A stretch of 9,969 bases of DNA from Candidatus Helarchaeota archaeon (GTDB lineage: Archaea > Asgardarchaeota > Lokiarchaeia > Helarchaeales > HEL-GB-A), in the NCBI GenBank assembly GCA_013375405.1, contig JABXJU010000168.1, positions 1 to 9,969 on the forward strand, in the 5' to 3' direction. The notes under the pieces are model-generated. The model saw nothing but the letters and a program-made list of their open reading frames with translations. It made no database searches and was not told where the DNA came from. The position numbers were made by a program, and so were the translations under genes. Of the stretch, positions 1 through 7,391 are shown one piece after another. Each line of letters starts with the position of its first letter. Position 1 is the first letter of the stretch.

Positions 1-2
1 AT

Positions 3-1025
3 ATGGTTACACAATCTCTTTTAGAGCAAATCCTCACTGATGGTAGACCCTCGTTTGAAATTCCGTCCCGAAGCAGTTCAAATATTATATGGGATGAAGT
101 AAGAGATCTATTGTTATTAGGTGATAAAGTAGTCAAACGCCCCTTCCATAGCCTTGCAAGTGTCACGGATGCAACACGTCTCATAAAGTTGATTGAGATT
201 GTCAATGAGATTCTTATAAAAGATATTCATGCTACTAAAAGAGAGATCTTCTATCATGACAAAGGTCTTTTCGAGGATCAGAAATATAGTGATAAATTAA
301 TCGAAGATCTTGCTGCGATGTTAAAAGTGATTAGAAATTCAACAAATATTGTAGCATCTGCAAAAGGCGCTTGTATAGGACGATTAAAGATCCGTGATAG
401 TGGTGATGAAATTGACTTAGAACGAGGGAGTGGCGGATGGTCAATTTCCCCAATGCTGGATCGAATTGAAATAGTTGAATCAGATGCAGAATTTATCTTA
501 GTCGTAGAAAAAGATGCTGCCCTAATTCGTTTAAGCGAGGCAAAATGGTGGAATGAATATCCATGCATAGTTCTTACTGGGAAGGGAAGTGCAGATATTG
601 CGACTCGAATGTTTTTACGAATGCTTGCGAAAGAATTAGATTTGCCCTGCTTTTGTCTAGTTGATTCAGACCCATATGGACATTATATTTATAGCGTTTA
701 CCTTCGAGGGTCTAAACGCCTCGGTTATGAATCTCCCTTTCTAGCTACTCCAAATTTAAATCTAATTGGGGTACTCTCTCGTGATTTGGACCAATATAAT
801 ATTCCAGACAATTGCCGACTTAAAATGTCTGTTGCAGATCGAAAAAGAACAGAAGAAATGTTGAAAGAACCATTTGTACAAAAGAATCTCAACTGGGTTG
901 AAGATTTAGAATTAATGTTACAGAAAAAGAAAAAAGCAGAAATCCAAGCGTTTTCTAGTCACGGATTCGATTTTATAACTGATATTTATTTACCAACTAA
1001 ACTCTCAACAGGAGATTGGATTTGA
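3..1025 (+). CDS. top6A: DNA topoisomerase VI subunit A (Spo11/Top6A family), probably 5'-truncated by window edge
   Basis: This is the DNA-cleaving subunit of the type IIB topoisomerase. With the ATPase subunit B it makes a transient double-strand break and passes a second duplex through it, relaxing supercoils and decatenating DNA. The winged-helix (5Y-CAP) domain carries the catalytic tyrosine in ATKREIFY (Tyr84). A Toprim domain follows, with the acidic residue in LVVEKD (Glu169) and the metal-binding pair in LVDSDPYG (Asp221, Asp223). The C-terminus ends in the family-typical YLPTKLSTGDWI. The visible 340 residues are shorter than the usual ~365-390, and Tyr84 lies about 20 residues earlier than in well-known homologues (near 103-106). 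No in-frame stop separates the ATG at base 3 from the window edge, so the true start probably lies upstream. Subunit B (top6B) is commonly next to top6A and may also lie upstream; that is inference. All catalytic residues are present, so it should be active. Confidence 0.95.
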   Translation: MVTQSLLEQILTDGRPSFEIPSRSSSNIIWDEVRDLLLLGDKVVKRPFHSLASVTDATRLIKLIEIVNEILIKDIHATKREIFYHDKGLFEDQKYSDKLIEDLAAMLKVIRNSTNIVASAKGACIGRLKIRDSGDEIDLERGSGGWSISPMLDRIEIVESDAEFILVVEKDAALIRLSEAKWWNEYPCIVLTGKGSADIATRMFLRMLAKELDLPCFCLVDSDPYGHYIYSVYLRGSKRLGYESPFLATPNLNLIGVLSRDLDQYNIPDNCRLKMSVADRKRTEEMLKEPFVQKNLNWVEDLELMLQKKKKAEIQAFSSHGFDFITDIYLPTKLSTGDWI

Positions 1026-1030
1026 GGAGG
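1024..1030 (+). promoter_or_regulatory. Shine-Dalgarno site for the zinc-finger gene, overlapping the top6A stop
   Basis: GAGGAGG is a strong ribosome-binding site. It overlaps the last two bases of the top6A TGA stop codon and lies 8 bases before the TTG at 1039. It decides the choice of that TTG start and argues for co-transcription and translational coupling of the two genes. Confidence 0.75.
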
Positions 1031-1038
1031 AATTTTTC

Positions 1039-1812
1039 TTGAGTTCAGAATTAAATGAAGAAGAAGTTATTAAAAATATTGAAAAATCTCGATATTTAAT
1101 CCCCTGTACGTGCAAGATATGCAAAAATTCTTTTAAAGATATTGTGATAGCAACAAATCATATTGCCACTGAACATAAAAAGCGTGAAAAAATGAATGTT
1201 ATTGAAAATTTATCATGGAAAATCCAAGATGACCTAAAGAAATGGAAACTTCTTCAGGAATTAAGGATAAAAAGAAATATGATTATTAGCAAATTATTTG
1301 ATGAAAATGCAATTAATCAGGCAAAAATTCCCGATATAGTTGAAATTTATAGAAAGAAGGCTGATATCTCAGGAATCATGAGTGCTTTAATGACTGCCCT
1401 TGAAAAACCCGAAAAAAAACTGGAAGAGGGAGCGGATGAGGCTGTTGAAGAGTTAGAGGAAGATATTGACGAAAGAGACTTTGAAAATTCTGAGGGGGCG
1501 GATAAAGAAGAAGAGGGAGAGGAAAATTTTTCAGAAGCAGATAATGAAGAATCAGAGGAAGGAGAATCAAAGACTGACCAAACTGTTAAAAAGAGAAATC
1601 TTTGCGAATTATTAGAAAGAGAACTTGAGAAATTTCTGAATGCTATAAAGAGATTATCTATGTCGTCAGAAGTTGAAAAATCATTAAGCTCAACAAAGAA
1701 AAGTAAAGCATTTTTAGACAAATATACAGAGCAGCTGAATTATTTTTTGGGAGTCGCCAAGGCTGTTAAAATAATTAAAGACAGTGCTCCAGATTTAGAA
1801 ATTATCATTTAA
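1039..1812 (+). CDS. C2H2 zinc-finger protein with central acidic tract, partner gene of top6A
   Basis: I do not recognise this 257-residue family. The N-terminus holds one classical finger, Cys25-x2-Cys28-x12-His41-x4-His46, with an extra Cys at 23. Residues ~50-120 are charged and predicted helical. Residues ~122-180 are a low-complexity Glu/Asp/Ser-rich tract, probably disordered. Residues ~184-257 are again predicted helical (LLERELEKFLNAIKRL and similar), possibly coiled coil. No membrane segment or signal peptide is visible. The start is TTG, chosen because a strong GAGGAGG lies 8 bases upstream. The gene follows top6A with a 13-base gap and shares its operon, so a role near topoisomerase VI or DNA is the simplest reading. 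The acidic tract could mimic DNA or bind basic proteins. Function is inferred from context only. The coding frame is solid; the antisense Ser-rich frame is its shadow. Confidence 0.85.
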   Translation: MSSELNEEEVIKNIEKSRYLIPCTCKICKNSFKDIVIATNHIATEHKKREKMNVIENLSWKIQDDLKKWKLLQELRIKRNMIISKLFDENAINQAKIPDIVEIYRKKADISGIMSALMTALEKPEKKLEEGADEAVEELEEDIDERDFENSEGADKEEEGEENFSEADNEESEEGESKTDQTVKKRNLCELLERELEKFLNAIKRLSMSSEVEKSLSSTKKSKAFLDKYTEQLNYFLGVAKAVKIIKDSAPDLEIII

Positions 1813-1828
1813 TACACGAATCAACAAG

Positions 1829-1837
1829 CTTTAAATA
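1829..1837 (+). promoter_or_regulatory. Candidate TATA box of the aspartokinase gene
   Basis: CTTTAAATA resembles the archaeal TATA box and is preceded by the A-rich stretch AACAAG, which could act as a BRE. A start of transcription ~25 bases downstream (near 1855-1862) would leave a leader of ~45 bases before the ATG at 1905. This is the only good TATA match in the 92-base gap after the zinc-finger gene, so the aspartokinase is probably transcribed separately. Confidence 0.5.
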
Positions 1838-1904
1838 GATTAAACTTTTGATAATATCTAATTTTTAAAAAAGAAGAATACTTTCTCTAAGACGAGGACT
1901 CCTA

Positions 1905-3308
1905 ATGCAAAAGTTGATAATTCACAAATTTGGTGGGTCGTGTTTAAAAAATCCGCAATCATTCGAGAAAACCTTGAAAATAATAGAAAAATTCCGAGAA
2001 CATAAATTGATTTTTGTCTGTTCAGCATTATCTAAAATGACAGATTATTTATTAGAGACCGCAGAAGGCGTGGCAGACCATCATTTTGAAGTAAATGAAC
2101 GAATCGAATCTATAAAGACACGACATCTAAATTTAATTAATGAAGTTATCACCGATGCGAAACATAAAGAAGAAGTAATCAATTTCATTGAAGCATCGTT
2201 GAAACGCCTATCGAATACCCTTTATGGCGTATGGGAAATTGGCTTAACCGACCGGGCTTTGAATTTTATTCTTTCATTTGGCGAGCGATTATCAACGTAC
2301 ATTTATTATACTTATTTAAAAGCGAGAGGCGAGGCAGTGGATTACTTTTCAGGCGATTCAATGGTTTATACGAACAGTGCGTTTAACAATGCCTTACCAC
2401 ACTTCGAGCTAACAAAAAAGACTATTCAGGAGAAAGTAGAACCTGTGCTTCAAGAAGGCAAGTCTGCAGTTGTAACAGGATATATCTCATCAAGTAAAGA
2501 AGGGTATGTAACCACGTTAGGGCGAGGTGGCAGCGATCTGACTGCAACATTGCTAGCCTACAGTCTCCAAATCGCGAATCGCGATTCTATTGTAATTCTC
2601 TGGAAAGATGTTGATGGGTTGCTTACAGCACATCCTAAATTGGAACCCGAAGCTAAATTAATTCGTAATATATCTTATGCAGAAGCTCGCGAACTTGCGT
2701 TTTTTGGCTCAAAAATTCTACATCCATTATGTATTTTCCCGATGGAACAAAAGGGAATCCCAATTCAATTACGGAACTTCAACAATCCGGATAATGAAAA
2801 ATATACTGTTATAGAAGCAGCGCAGGAAAAAACTACGGGTATTGTGAAAGCAATCACGGTGCAAGATGCAGCCATGATCACAGTTGAAGGAGATGCAATG
2901 GTGTCATTACCAGGCGTTCTCGCTAAAGTTTTTGATACATTGGCTGATGCGGGCGTGAATATCGTAATGGTCAGTCAAGGGTCCTCTGAGAATAACATAA
3001 CCTTTTTGGTTGATCGGAAATCCGGAGAAAAAGCCAAAGATTCTTTAAAGAAGTCTAAATTCTTTGGAGAACAATGGTTCAATATTAAAGTAGAAAGTAA
3101 CATTAGCATTATCGCAATTGTAGGAGCAGGGATGGCATTTACACCCGGGGTGGCAGGCCGTATTTTCAGTTCATTAGGGAATGCAAAGGTGAACATTCGT
3201 GCAATTGCCCAAGGGTCAAGTGAAATTAACATAAGTGTCGCCATTGAATCGCAGGATGAGCAACAAGGAGTTCATGCCATCCATAAAGAATTCGGTCTTG
3301 GGGATTAA
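1905..3308 (+). CDS. lysC: Aspartokinase, monofunctional, with two C-terminal ACT domains
   Basis: It phosphorylates L-aspartate to 4-phospho-L-aspartate with ATP, the first step towards threonine, methionine, and in many organisms lysine. The kinase domain (~1-290) shows HKFGGS at 7-12, FGERLS at 125-130, GRGGSDLTA at 206-214 and WKDVDG at 233-238. Two ACT domains follow: ~315-385 (PGVLAKVF, MVSQGSSENN) and ~400-467 (TPGVAGRIF, AIAQGSSEIN). Such pairs bind pathway end products, so allosteric feedback by threonine or lysine is expected, but which ligand cannot be read from the sequence. The 467 residues match archaeal aspartokinases (~470), and no homoserine dehydrogenase domain is fused. The first motif reads KFGGSC where most enzymes have KFGGTS. 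The ATG start has CGAGGA 6 bases upstream. The next gene begins 14 bases after the stop. Confidence 0.96.
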   Translation: MQKLIIHKFGGSCLKNPQSFEKTLKIIEKFREHKLIFVCSALSKMTDYLLETAEGVADHHFEVNERIESIKTRHLNLINEVITDAKHKEEVINFIEASLKRLSNTLYGVWEIGLTDRALNFILSFGERLSTYIYYTYLKARGEAVDYFSGDSMVYTNSAFNNALPHFELTKKTIQEKVEPVLQEGKSAVVTGYISSSKEGYVTTLGRGGSDLTATLLAYSLQIANRDSIVILWKDVDGLLTAHPKLEPEAKLIRNISYAEARELAFFGSKILHPLCIFPMEQKGIPIQLRNFNNPDNEKYTVIEAAQEKTTGIVKAITVQDAAMITVEGDAMVSLPGVLAKVFDTLADAGVNIVMVSQGSSENNITFLVDRKSGEKAKDSLKKSKFFGEQWFNIKVESNISIIAIVGAGMAFTPGVAGRIFSSLGNAKVNIRAIAQGSSEINISVAIESQDEQQGVHAIHKEFGLGD

Positions 3309-3322
3309 AGCTGCATCTACAC

Positions 3323-3865
3323 GTGCATATTTCACAGGGTATTATCATTGCAATGCTTTTTTTTCCTTATTTAGAGTTCCTTGAGGTTTGTCTCGTCGTA
3401 ATTTTTCCATTTCTGATTGATTTCGACTTTCTTTTATCCAAGTATGCAAAAAATAACAATCATCGCAGGCTGGTGACGCATTCACTCATTCCTTATTTTT
3501 GCCTTTTAATTATTGGGATTTTTTTTCCTTTGGCCTTAATTCTTGGCATCTGTGGAGTGGTTCACATCCTTTCAGATGCAATCGATTGGGGCACGGCGCT
3601 TTTTGCGCCTTTCTACGGGGAGCCTGTAGGTGGTATTTTACCGAAACCCCCAAAAGAAATTGTGGAAATCCCTGATTATAGAAAACGACAGTGTTGGTTT
3701 GTAAAAACATATTATGCATCGCGATTCATGATAGCACTTGAAGTTTTATTCGGTGTTATTGCTATCCTATTAATTATTTTTATTGATGTATTGTATCTGT
3801 GGGTGACGATCTTCTATTTCCTATTTGTCGTATTACAACTGAATTTCTATTTAAAATGCCCATAA
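3323..3865 (+). CDS. Multi-pass membrane protein of the YdjM/DUF457 metal-dependent hydrolase-like family
   Basis: This is a small hydrophobic protein of 180 residues with predicted membrane segments at about 6-32, 56-82 and 136-175. It carries the conserved polar pattern of the YdjM/DUF457 family: PFLIDFDFL (Asp33, Asp35), NHRRLVTHS (His47, Thr52, His53), and HILSDAIDWG (His81, Asp85) followed by FAPFYGE. The His and Asp residues sit where the family is thought to bind metal, which suggests a membrane-embedded hydrolase. The substrate is unknown for the family. The start used is GTG at 3323, 14 bases after the aspartokinase stop, with no clear Shine-Dalgarno. An ATG at 3353 (Met11) would delete most of the first segment and is less likely. 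Co-transcription with aspartokinase is probable from spacing, but a functional link is not obvious. The gene is convergent with thrS. Confidence 0.8.
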   Translation: MHISQGIIIAMLFFPYLEFLEVCLVVIFPFLIDFDFLLSKYAKNNNHRRLVTHSLIPYFCLLIIGIFFPLALILGICGVVHILSDAIDWGTALFAPFYGEPVGGILPKPPKEIVEIPDYRKRQCWFVKTYYASRFMIALEVLFGVIAILLIIFIDVLYLWVTIFYFLFVVLQLNFYLKCP

Positions 3866-3879
3866 CAGATATTTACATG

Positions 3880-3886
3880 AAAAAAA
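3880..3886 (-). terminator. Oligo-T terminator candidate for thrS
   Basis: On the minus strand this is a run of seven T residues beginning 5 bases after the thrS stop codon (TAA at 3894-3892). Archaeal RNA polymerases terminate at such runs without needing a hairpin. It lies in the 26-base gap between convergent genes. Confidence 0.45.
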
Positions 3887-3891
3887 TCAAT

Positions 3892-5763
3892 TTATGCGAA
3901 TTTCGGATACGAGCTCAATAATTTAAACGGTTTTGGTAATAGTAATCTTACATTTGGTTTAAATTTCTGATTTAAAAGTTTGATAAATTCATCCAAACTC
4001 ATTTTCACATCCGACTCACCAGTTTCTCTGATCCTTACTGTAAGTTTTTTAGAGGTCAATTCTTTATCGCCAATGACAACGATATATGGAATCCAATTCA
4101 TTCCGGCTTCACGTATCTTCTTCCCAACAGTTTCCCCGCGCTCATCAAGATCTACCCTGATTCGCTGATCCTCTAACTCTTTTACGATAGCCTGAGCATA
4201 TTCAAGGTGCTTGTCAGAAACGGTTATGATGCGAACTTGAACTGGGGAGAGCCAAAATGGTATGGAGGGTGGAACTTTCTCTCTTTCTTGTAACATGTAG
4301 GCCCTTTCAAGAAGTGCATAAACAACTCTCTCTAAAGCCCCAGAGGGAGAGCAATGTAGAATAATTGGATGCTTTTTTTCATTATTCTCATTAATGTAAT
4401 TAATATCGTACTGTCGTGCCATATCCACATCAACTTGGACTGTTGGTAGTGCTGCCGCTTTTCCAAGATAATCCACAAAATTAAATTCAAATTTCATAAT
4501 CCAATAGGCAGTTCGTTTTGGAAAAATTTCTATCAAAGCAGGTTTTTCGATTTTTTTAATTAGAGAGAGTATCCAATCTTTTTGCTTGTCCCAAAACTCC
4601 TTAACTACCCGAAAAGCTACTTCATAATCAATATTCGCATCTTGCATGACTTCACAACAAAGGTTAAATTGATTATTGAACTCTTCAATCGCTTGGTCTA
4701 TATTTGCACAGAGGGTATGCAAATCGGGCATCGTGAAGGCACGAAGCCGGCGAAGCCCAACCACCTCACCACTCTGCTCATTACGAAAACTGTATTTTGT
4801 AAGTTCATAAATCCGCAGAGGTAAATTTCTGTAACTAATTAACTGGTCCGAAAGGAGAAAGAATTGCCCAAAATCGCTAGCAAAGCGTAAAAAGAGTGTC
4901 TTTTCCCCGGATTTTACTAGGTACTGACGTTCTGCCCAGTTTTTTAAATGCTCTTGGATTATTGGATGATTTGTACCAAACATTACTGGAGTTTCAATTG
5001 GCATTGCTCCTAAGGCAGTTACTTTATCATATAAATATTTAATTAATATATTTCGGATTAACTCTCCCTTAGGATACCATCTTAAATGCCCTGGATCTGC
5101 CCGCGGCTCATAATCAGCTAATTCTAACCGTCTCATAAGTTTAGTATGGGGCGGTTGTTCAGTTACAAGGCGGGTTCCTGAAACTTCATAATCCATAAAG
5201 AACTTTAAATTAGGATGATCCTTATAATCGAATTTTTGAGATGGAACTAACTTTCCATCAAGCTGCAAAATGTAAAATTTGGAAAGCTCCTCCTCACGGC
5301 GTTTCGGTTTATCTTCTTTTACAACGGCCGTTTCAACATCGATACTTCTTAAACTTTCTGCACGATTATGCCCTAAACAGTCGATTTGGAATGATTTATA
5401 CCAACCGAATGGGGTTTTGTATGCTTCAAACCCATCCTTTTGAATTTTTGCTTTCATATCATTCAATATCTTTATCGCAACTTTGCTGGAGGCTAACGAA
5501 GTACTGAGATGGGCATAGGGATATACCACAATTCGTGTCTCACCGAGTTCTTTGGCTAATTTTTCAATTTCATCTATGGCTAATTCAGTCGCTTTTCCAG
5601 GATCCTTCTCATCTTTTTTCTCCACAGTAATGAAAATCACGAGAACTTTTTCTTTCAACTCCAATGAATGTTCATCTTTGGGGACATCCTCTGCCGTCGC
5701 TCCCGGCACTTTATTCTTGGTTTGGAAACCAAATCCATCTGAATGAATTAATAGTAGTCTCAT
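3892..5763 (-). CDS. thrS: Threonyl-tRNA synthetase, archaeal type with DTD-like editing domain
   Basis: It charges tRNA-Thr with threonine. The N-terminal ~145 residues form the archaeal editing domain related to D-aminoacyl-tRNA deacylase, which removes serine mischarged to tRNA-Thr (MRLLLIHSDGFGF at the start, YPYAHLSTSLASSKVA at 81-96, FGWYKSFQIDCLGHNRAES at 119-137). The class II catalytic core has motif 2 as SFRNEQSGEVVGLRRLRAFT (325-344) and motif 3 as SPSGALERVVYALLE (472-486). His349 and His470 align with the zinc-binding histidines of the E. coli enzyme, while the position of the zinc-binding Cys appears to be Ser325 by my manual alignment. The anticodon-binding domain spans ~503-590. 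The tail ending LLLPKPFKLLSSYPKFA resembles archaeal enzymes. Length, 623 residues, is normal. The ATG start has only a weak AGAAG upstream. The gene faces the membrane-protein gene tail to tail and is divergent from the iron-sulfur protein gene. Confidence 0.98.
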   Translation of the reverse strand: MRLLLIHSDGFGFQTKNKVPGATAEDVPKDEHSLELKEKVLVIFITVEKKDEKDPGKATELAIDEIEKLAKELGETRIVVYPYAHLSTSLASSKVAIKILNDMKAKIQKDGFEAYKTPFGWYKSFQIDCLGHNRAESLRSIDVETAVVKEDKPKRREEELSKFYILQLDGKLVPSQKFDYKDHPNLKFFMDYEVSGTRLVTEQPPHTKLMRRLELADYEPRADPGHLRWYPKGELIRNILIKYLYDKVTALGAMPIETPVMFGTNHPIIQEHLKNWAERQYLVKSGEKTLFLRFASDFGQFFLLSDQLISYRNLPLRIYELTKYSFRNEQSGEVVGLRRLRAFTMPDLHTLCANIDQAIEEFNNQFNLCCEVMQDANIDYEVAFRVVKEFWDKQKDWILSLIKKIEKPALIEIFPKRTAYWIMKFEFNFVDYLGKAAALPTVQVDVDMARQYDINYINENNEKKHPIILHCSPSGALERVVYALLERAYMLQEREKVPPSIPFWLSPVQVRIITVSDKHLEYAQAIVKELEDQRIRVDLDERGETVGKKIREAGMNWIPYIVVIGDKELTSKKLTVRIRETGESDVKMSLDEFIKLLNQKFKPNVRLLLPKPFKLLSSYPKFA

Positions 5764-5999
5764 CTTCTGTTCATCTTTTTTAATTCATAATTCTAGGCAT
5801 TGAATAATAGTGTAAGAATGGCTTAATTAAAATTAATTGCTCAAGTTTATTACAATTAAATGGTATATTTGATTTTTCGTTGATAAAAAACTAAATCAAC
5901 TAAAAATAAAGGATTTAATGAAAAATATTATTTGAGTAAAACCTTTATTAATGTCATTAAGAATTCTAATTCGCAGTAACTTATTTGTTGTGATGTTTC
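5764..5999. promoter_or_regulatory. Divergent intergenic region serving thrS (-) and the iron-sulfur protein gene (+)
   Basis: This 236-base, very AT-rich stretch has no coding potential that I can support. It must hold both promoters. For the plus strand, TTTATTAAT at 5944-5952 is a possible TATA box ~50 bases before the ATG, and it overlaps the near-palindrome TTAATG-T-CATTAA (5948-5960). For thrS, an AAATATA on the minus strand near 5862-5868 is possible and would give a leader of ~75 bases, but other AT-rich sites are equally plausible. No tRNA-like or riboswitch-like structure is evident. Confidence 0.45.
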
Positions 6000-7166
6000 A
6001 TGTCAGATGCGACAGATATCGAATACAAAACCTTGATTAAAGCCATTAATCGGAAGTATCCTATAAAAATACCTTACCATAAAGATGTGGTCGATTATCT
6101 TAAAATTATTTTTACACCCGAACAGGCAATATTCTTAGGTTCCGTCTTTAAACAACCCTTTCTTGATATGCTCACTCTTAAACAGATTGTCACACGAGCA
6201 AAAAAGGCCGGGATTGACATCAATCAAGAGCAAGCTAAGAAACTATTAGCCCCCTTGACTAAAAAAGGTGTGTTGATGCATATATTTGGAATGTATGCCC
6301 TACTCCCTTTTGTCCCAGGATTATTTGAATTTTATTTTAGCGCTCACTCTGATTCCCTAGAAAATTTAAAAAAAGTCGCGAAGCAAATGGAAAAACTTAG
6401 AGACGGACCAGTGAAATTGCTTAATGAAATATCCGCAACTAAAACCCCAGTTTTTAGGATACTCCCTCATTCAGAAGCAGTTGAAAAAACAATTGAGATT
6501 AATAAATCCCTTAATGTTCAAACCGAAATATTACCTTTTGAAGTTGTTAAAGAATTTTTAAACCAAGTCAACGATTATTGCGTTGTGGACTGTTCTTGTC
6601 GATATCATTCGCAAATCCTCGATGATTCTTGTGAAAAATGTCCAGATGGTGATATTCGGATTTGCATGGCACTTGGACCCGCATCAGCCTATATGGTCGA
6701 AGGTGGGTGGGGAACAAGATTAACCCGTGAAGAGGCATTAGAAAAGATAAAGGCAACCGAGAAAGCAGGACTTGTTCATTCGGTTATGAATTCTCGAGAA
6801 GCCCCGGTCTTGATTTGCAATTGTTGCGCATGCCATTGTGGCATCCTGTCCGCGGTCAAGGACTCTCGGAGTCCTCGTTCCGTGGTAAAATCAAATTTCT
6901 TACCTCAAATCGATCAACAAAAATGTATTTTATGCGAAAAATGTGTCAAACTATGTCCTATGGACGCATTGTTCCATTATTTCCCCCGAAATGAAAACTT
7001 AGATGATGAGCACGTTCAATTGAACGAACAGATGTGTATTGGATGCGGGGTTTGTGCAACAAATTGTGCCAAAGAGGCAATTACATTAAAAAAAGTTAAA
7101 AATGAGATTCCCGTAAAAGATTTCGTTCAATTATTTAAGAAAAGTGAAGCTGATAGAATATTTTAA
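6000..7166 (+). CDS. Iron-sulfur protein: N-terminal helical/winged-helix-like region, central Cys-rich domain, C-terminal 2[4Fe-4S] ferredoxin
   Basis: This 388-residue soluble protein is probably an electron carrier or redox sensor. The C-terminal ferredoxin domain has two full cluster motifs: Cys309-x2-Cys312-x2-Cys315-x3-Cys319-Pro and Cys346-x2-Cys349-x2-Cys352-x3-Cys356. The second lacks the usual proline. A middle domain (~190-285) carries further cysteines: CVVDCSC at 194-200, CEKC at 211-214, Cys222, and the dense CNCCACHC at 273-280. These could bind an additional cluster or another metal. Residues ~30-110 are mostly helical and include a segment that looks like a winged helix (TLKQIVTRAKKAGID...), so DNA binding is possible but unproven. 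Similar Cys-rich ferredoxin proteins occur in anaerobic archaea and bacteria; their partners are mostly unknown. The ATG at 6000 has only a weak GTGAT upstream. The gene stands alone between the thrS divergence and a promoter-bearing gap. Confidence 0.88.
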   Translation: MSDATDIEYKTLIKAINRKYPIKIPYHKDVVDYLKIIFTPEQAIFLGSVFKQPFLDMLTLKQIVTRAKKAGIDINQEQAKKLLAPLTKKGVLMHIFGMYALLPFVPGLFEFYFSAHSDSLENLKKVAKQMEKLRDGPVKLLNEISATKTPVFRILPHSEAVEKTIEINKSLNVQTEILPFEVVKEFLNQVNDYCVVDCSCRYHSQILDDSCEKCPDGDIRICMALGPASAYMVEGGWGTRLTREEALEKIKATEKAGLVHSVMNSREAPVLICNCCACHCGILSAVKDSRSPRSVVKSNFLPQIDQQKCILCEKCVKLCPMDALFHYFPRNENLDDEHVQLNEQMCIGCGVCATNCAKEAITLKKVKNEIPVKDFVQLFKKSEADRIF

Positions 7167-7319
7167 ATTAATTCGCAATATTAAAGCATCTGGAACGATT
7201 TGAGAAAAATAGAAAAATTTTAAAAAACAATAATTAATGAGAAATTTGTTAATCTTTTACTCTTTCATTGTAGATCAATGTAACTCTTTAAAAATTTCAG
7301 CAAAATAAAAAGTAAAAAG
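7167..7319. other. AT-rich spacer between the iron-sulfur gene and the longin-like gene
   Basis: This is the first 153 bases of a 225-base non-coding gap. I see no RNA gene. A 23-codon ATG frame at 7237-7308 has no ribosome-binding site and is not called. A short hairpin-capable CATTG-TAGAT-CAATG lies at 7266-7280. The 9-mer TCAATGTAA at 7275-7283 recurs at 7346-7354 downstream of the TATA box. Confidence 0.5.
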
Positions 7320-7331
7320 TTTAATATATAA
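7320..7331 (+). promoter_or_regulatory. TATA box of the longin-like gene
   Basis: TTTAATATATAA is a close match to the archaeal TATA box. It is preceded directly by the purine-rich AGTAAAAAG (7311-7319), which fits a BRE. Transcription should start ~25 bases downstream, near 7348-7356, leaving ~40 bases of leader before the TTG start at 7392. Confidence 0.6.
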
Positions 7332-7352
7332 TCTCCACCAAAATTTCAATGT

Positions 7353-7368
7353 AAAACTTCGAAGTTTT
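7353..7368 (+). repeat. Perfect 16-bp palindrome AAAACTTCGAAGTTTT at the predicted transcription start
   Basis: The 16 bases are exactly self-complementary, and the right arm continues into a run of seven T residues (7365-7371). Its place, ~22 bases after the TATA box and 24 bases before the start codon, suits an operator that blocks initiation. In RNA it could form a 6-bp stem with a UCGA loop followed by U's, resembling an attenuator, though the stem is weak. The palindrome is seen directly; the function is inferred. Confidence 0.6.
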
Positions 7369-7391
7369 TTTATCGTGGAGTGCTCAAATAA

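Noticed and set aside
1347..1721. 124-residue serine-rich frame on the minus strand
   Set aside because: It is the antisense reading of the Glu/Asp codons in the acidic tract of the zinc-finger protein, has no ribosome-binding site, and its Ser/Phe-rich composition is what that complement produces.
5241..5507. Plus-strand frames inside thrS (also 3980-4168, 4582-4824, 5552-5746)
   Set aside because: All lie inside the intact and well-recognised threonyl-tRNA synthetase gene on the opposite strand and show no family features.
5823..5838. TTAATTAA-rich near-repeat in the thrS upstream region as an operator
   Set aside because: It consists only of A and T in a very AT-rich gap and the arms do not form a true extended palindrome, so chance explains it.
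7237..7308. 23-codon ATG frame in the gap before the longin-like gene
   Set aside because: It has no ribosome-binding site and no promoter of its own, its composition is that of AT-rich spacer, and nothing suggests a peptide gene.
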